Shown: one piece after another, positions 13,927-14,963 of the stretch | Position numbering within the stretch: the stretch's first letter is position 1 | Layout of the letters: every line of letters starts with the position of its first letter | Assembly: GCA_020047875.1 (NCBI GenBank) | Contig: JAIFNE010000128.1 | Location: forward strand, 1 to 14,963 | Reading direction: 5' to 3' | Length of the DNA: 14,963 nt | Origin: Hydrogenophaga sp. | GTDB taxonomy: Bacteria; Pseudomonadota; Gammaproteobacteria; Burkholderiales; Burkholderiaceae_C | Made by a program: the position numbers and the translations under genes | The notes under the pieces: generated by a model | Databases searched by the model: none | What the model was told of the DNA's origin: nothing | Seen by the model: the letters and a program-made list of their open reading frames with translations, nothing else

Positions 13927-14963
13927 ATGACAAAAAAATCCGCAAATCCCGCCGAGGTTGACGTCAACCAGTTGGTGCAAGACAACGACGCTGGTGGCCG
14001 ACAACCCGGCGCATTCGTGCGCCGGCTGCTGTTGGTGGTGGCGGTGGCCTGGTCGCTGTTCCAGCTCTGGATCGCCTCGCCGCTGCCGTTCACCTTCGGT
14101 GTGTTCATCCTCAACGACACCGAAAGCCGCGCCATTCACCTCGCTTTCGCGGTTTTTCTGGGTTTCATGGCCTATCCGGCCACCAAGCGCTCGCCGCGCG
14201 ACCGTGTTCCGGTGCTGGACTGGGTGTTTGCGCTGGTCGGTGCTTTCTGTGCCGCCTACCTATTCCTTTTCTACCGCGAGCTGGCCACGCGGCCGGGCAT
14301 GCCGACACCGTTTGACGTCTGGACCAGCGTGATCGGCATTGCGCTGCTGCTGGAAGCCACTCGGCGCGTACTCGGCCTGCCGATGGTGATCGTGGCGCTG
14401 GTCTTTCTGGGCTACACCTTCGGCGGCGCCTACATGCCCGACATGATTGCCCACCGCGGTGCGTCGCTGGACCGCGCCATGAGCCACCAGTGGCTGACCA
14501 CCGAAGGCGTTTTTGGCATCGCGCTGGGCGTCTCCAGCGGCTTCATTTTTCTGTTTGTGCTCTTCGGCTCGCTGCTGGATAAAGCGGGCGCGGGCAACTA
14601 TTTCATCAAGTCGGCGTTTGCGCTGCTGGGCCACCTGCGCGGCGGCCCGGCCAAGGCTGCGGTGGTGTCGTCTGCCGCCACCGGCCTCATCTCCGGCTCG
14701 TCCATTGCCAACGTGGTCACCACCGGCACCTTCACCATTCCCTTGATGAAGCGGGTTGGCTACCGCGGGGATCAGGCCGGTGCGGTCGAGGTGTCTTCGT
14801 CGGTGAACGGTCAGCTGATGCCACCCGTGATGGGCGCCGCCGCGTTCCTGATGGTGGAGTACGTGGGCATTCCCTATGTGGAGGTGATGAAGCACGCGAT
14901 TTTGCCTGCCATCATTTCGTACATCGCGCTGTTTTACATCGTGCACCTGGAGGCGCTCAAGGC
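13927..14963 (+). CDS. TRAP transporter permease, fused 4TM/12TM type, 3' end beyond window
   Basis: The ATG at 13927 has GGAG (13916-13919) 7 nt upstream, and the frame is open through the last base: 345 codons of a protein usually about 650-850 residues. The N-terminal part has a hydrophilic leader, then about four membrane segments (RRLLLVVAVAWSLFQLWIA, IHLAFAVFLGFMAYP, LDWVFALVGAFCAAYLFLF, VIGIALLLEATRRVLGLPM), equivalent to the small subunit. The large-subunit domain then begins with GVFGIALGVSSGFIFLFVLFGSLLDKAGAG. AAVVSSAATGLISGSSIANVVTTGTFTIPLMKRVGY and SSSVNGQLMPPVMGAAAFLM are the substrate/Na+-site hairpin motifs of TAXI-type TRAP permeases. It takes up the solute delivered by the upstream TAXI protein, driven by an ion gradient. 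Confidence 0.95.
   Translation, partial: MTKKSANPAEVDVNQLVQDNDAGGRQPGAFVRRLLLVVAVAWSLFQLWIASPLPFTFGVFILNDTESRAIHLAFAVFLGFMAYPATKRSPRDRVPVLDWVFALVGAFCAAYLFLFYRELATRPGMPTPFDVWTSVIGIALLLEATRRVLGLPMVIVALVFLGYTFGGAYMPDMIAHRGASLDRAMSHQWLTTEGVFGIALGVSSGFIFLFVLFGSLLDKAGAGNYFIKSAFALLGHLRGGPAKAAVVSSAATGLISGSSIANVVTTGTFTIPLMKRVGYRGDQAGAVEVSSSVNGQLMPPVMGAAAFLMVEYVGIPYVEVMKHAILPAIISYIALFYIVHLEALK

Overview
The window is high-GC, densely packed bacterial DNA. Its gene content (hpnCDE squalene genes, a Tat-exported HiPIP with the CNNC...GWCSA pattern, a TAXI-type TRAP transporter, ferrochelatase with the SFHGVPER motif) best fits a betaproteobacterium of the order Burkholderiales, probably Comamonadaceae or close to it (for example the Rhodoferax/Hydrogenophaga/Acidovorax area). 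That placement comes from remembered family likeness, not from a search. I see no tRNA, rRNA, CRISPR array, insertion sequence or phage gene.

Layout. (1) 1-806, minus: hemH, ferrochelatase, with its C-terminus off the left edge. (2) 826-1581, plus: a HAD-family hydrolase whose start touches the hemH start. (3) 1600-2259, plus: a glutathione S-transferase. (4) 2249-3610 and 3648-4485, minus: hpnE and hpnD of squalene biosynthesis. hpnD is broken by an inferred 29-nt deletion that removes its conserved RGRxYLP segment. (5) 4671-4960, plus: a high-potential iron-sulfur protein gene, also broken by a small deletion that removes one cluster cysteine. A strong intrinsic terminator (5006-5051) follows. 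(6) 5064-5630, plus: a pyridoxamine-phosphate-oxidase-like flavoprotein, probably starting at TTG. (7) 5692-6594, minus: hpnC, intact, separated from hpnD/hpnE by the two opposite-strand genes. (8) 6829-7944 and 7952-11110, plus: a two-gene RND efflux operon (lipoprotein adaptor and inner-membrane pump), preceded by a TACAAT -10 box and a 24-bp palindrome likely to be an operator. (9) 11299-12663, plus: a class III PLP aminotransferase. (10) 12825-13799, plus: a TAXI-family periplasmic binding protein, a strong terminator at 13818-13859, then the fused TRAP permease from 13927 running off the right edge.

How the genes work together. hpnC, hpnD and hpnE convert farnesyl diphosphate to squalene through presqualene diphosphate and hydroxysqualene. 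No cyclase is in the window. The RND pair would need an outer-membrane channel and a regulator encoded elsewhere. The TAXI protein and fused permease form one secondary uptake system, with a terminator between them that would favour binding-protein expression.

Most worth checking are the two small frame-breaking deletions about 0.93 kb apart, in hpnD and the HiPIP gene. Each removes a residue block essential to its family, while every other gene here is intact. They are either true gene decay or a local assembly or sequencing artefact. I found no convincing previously undescribed system; most of the window is recognisable housekeeping and accessory metabolism.
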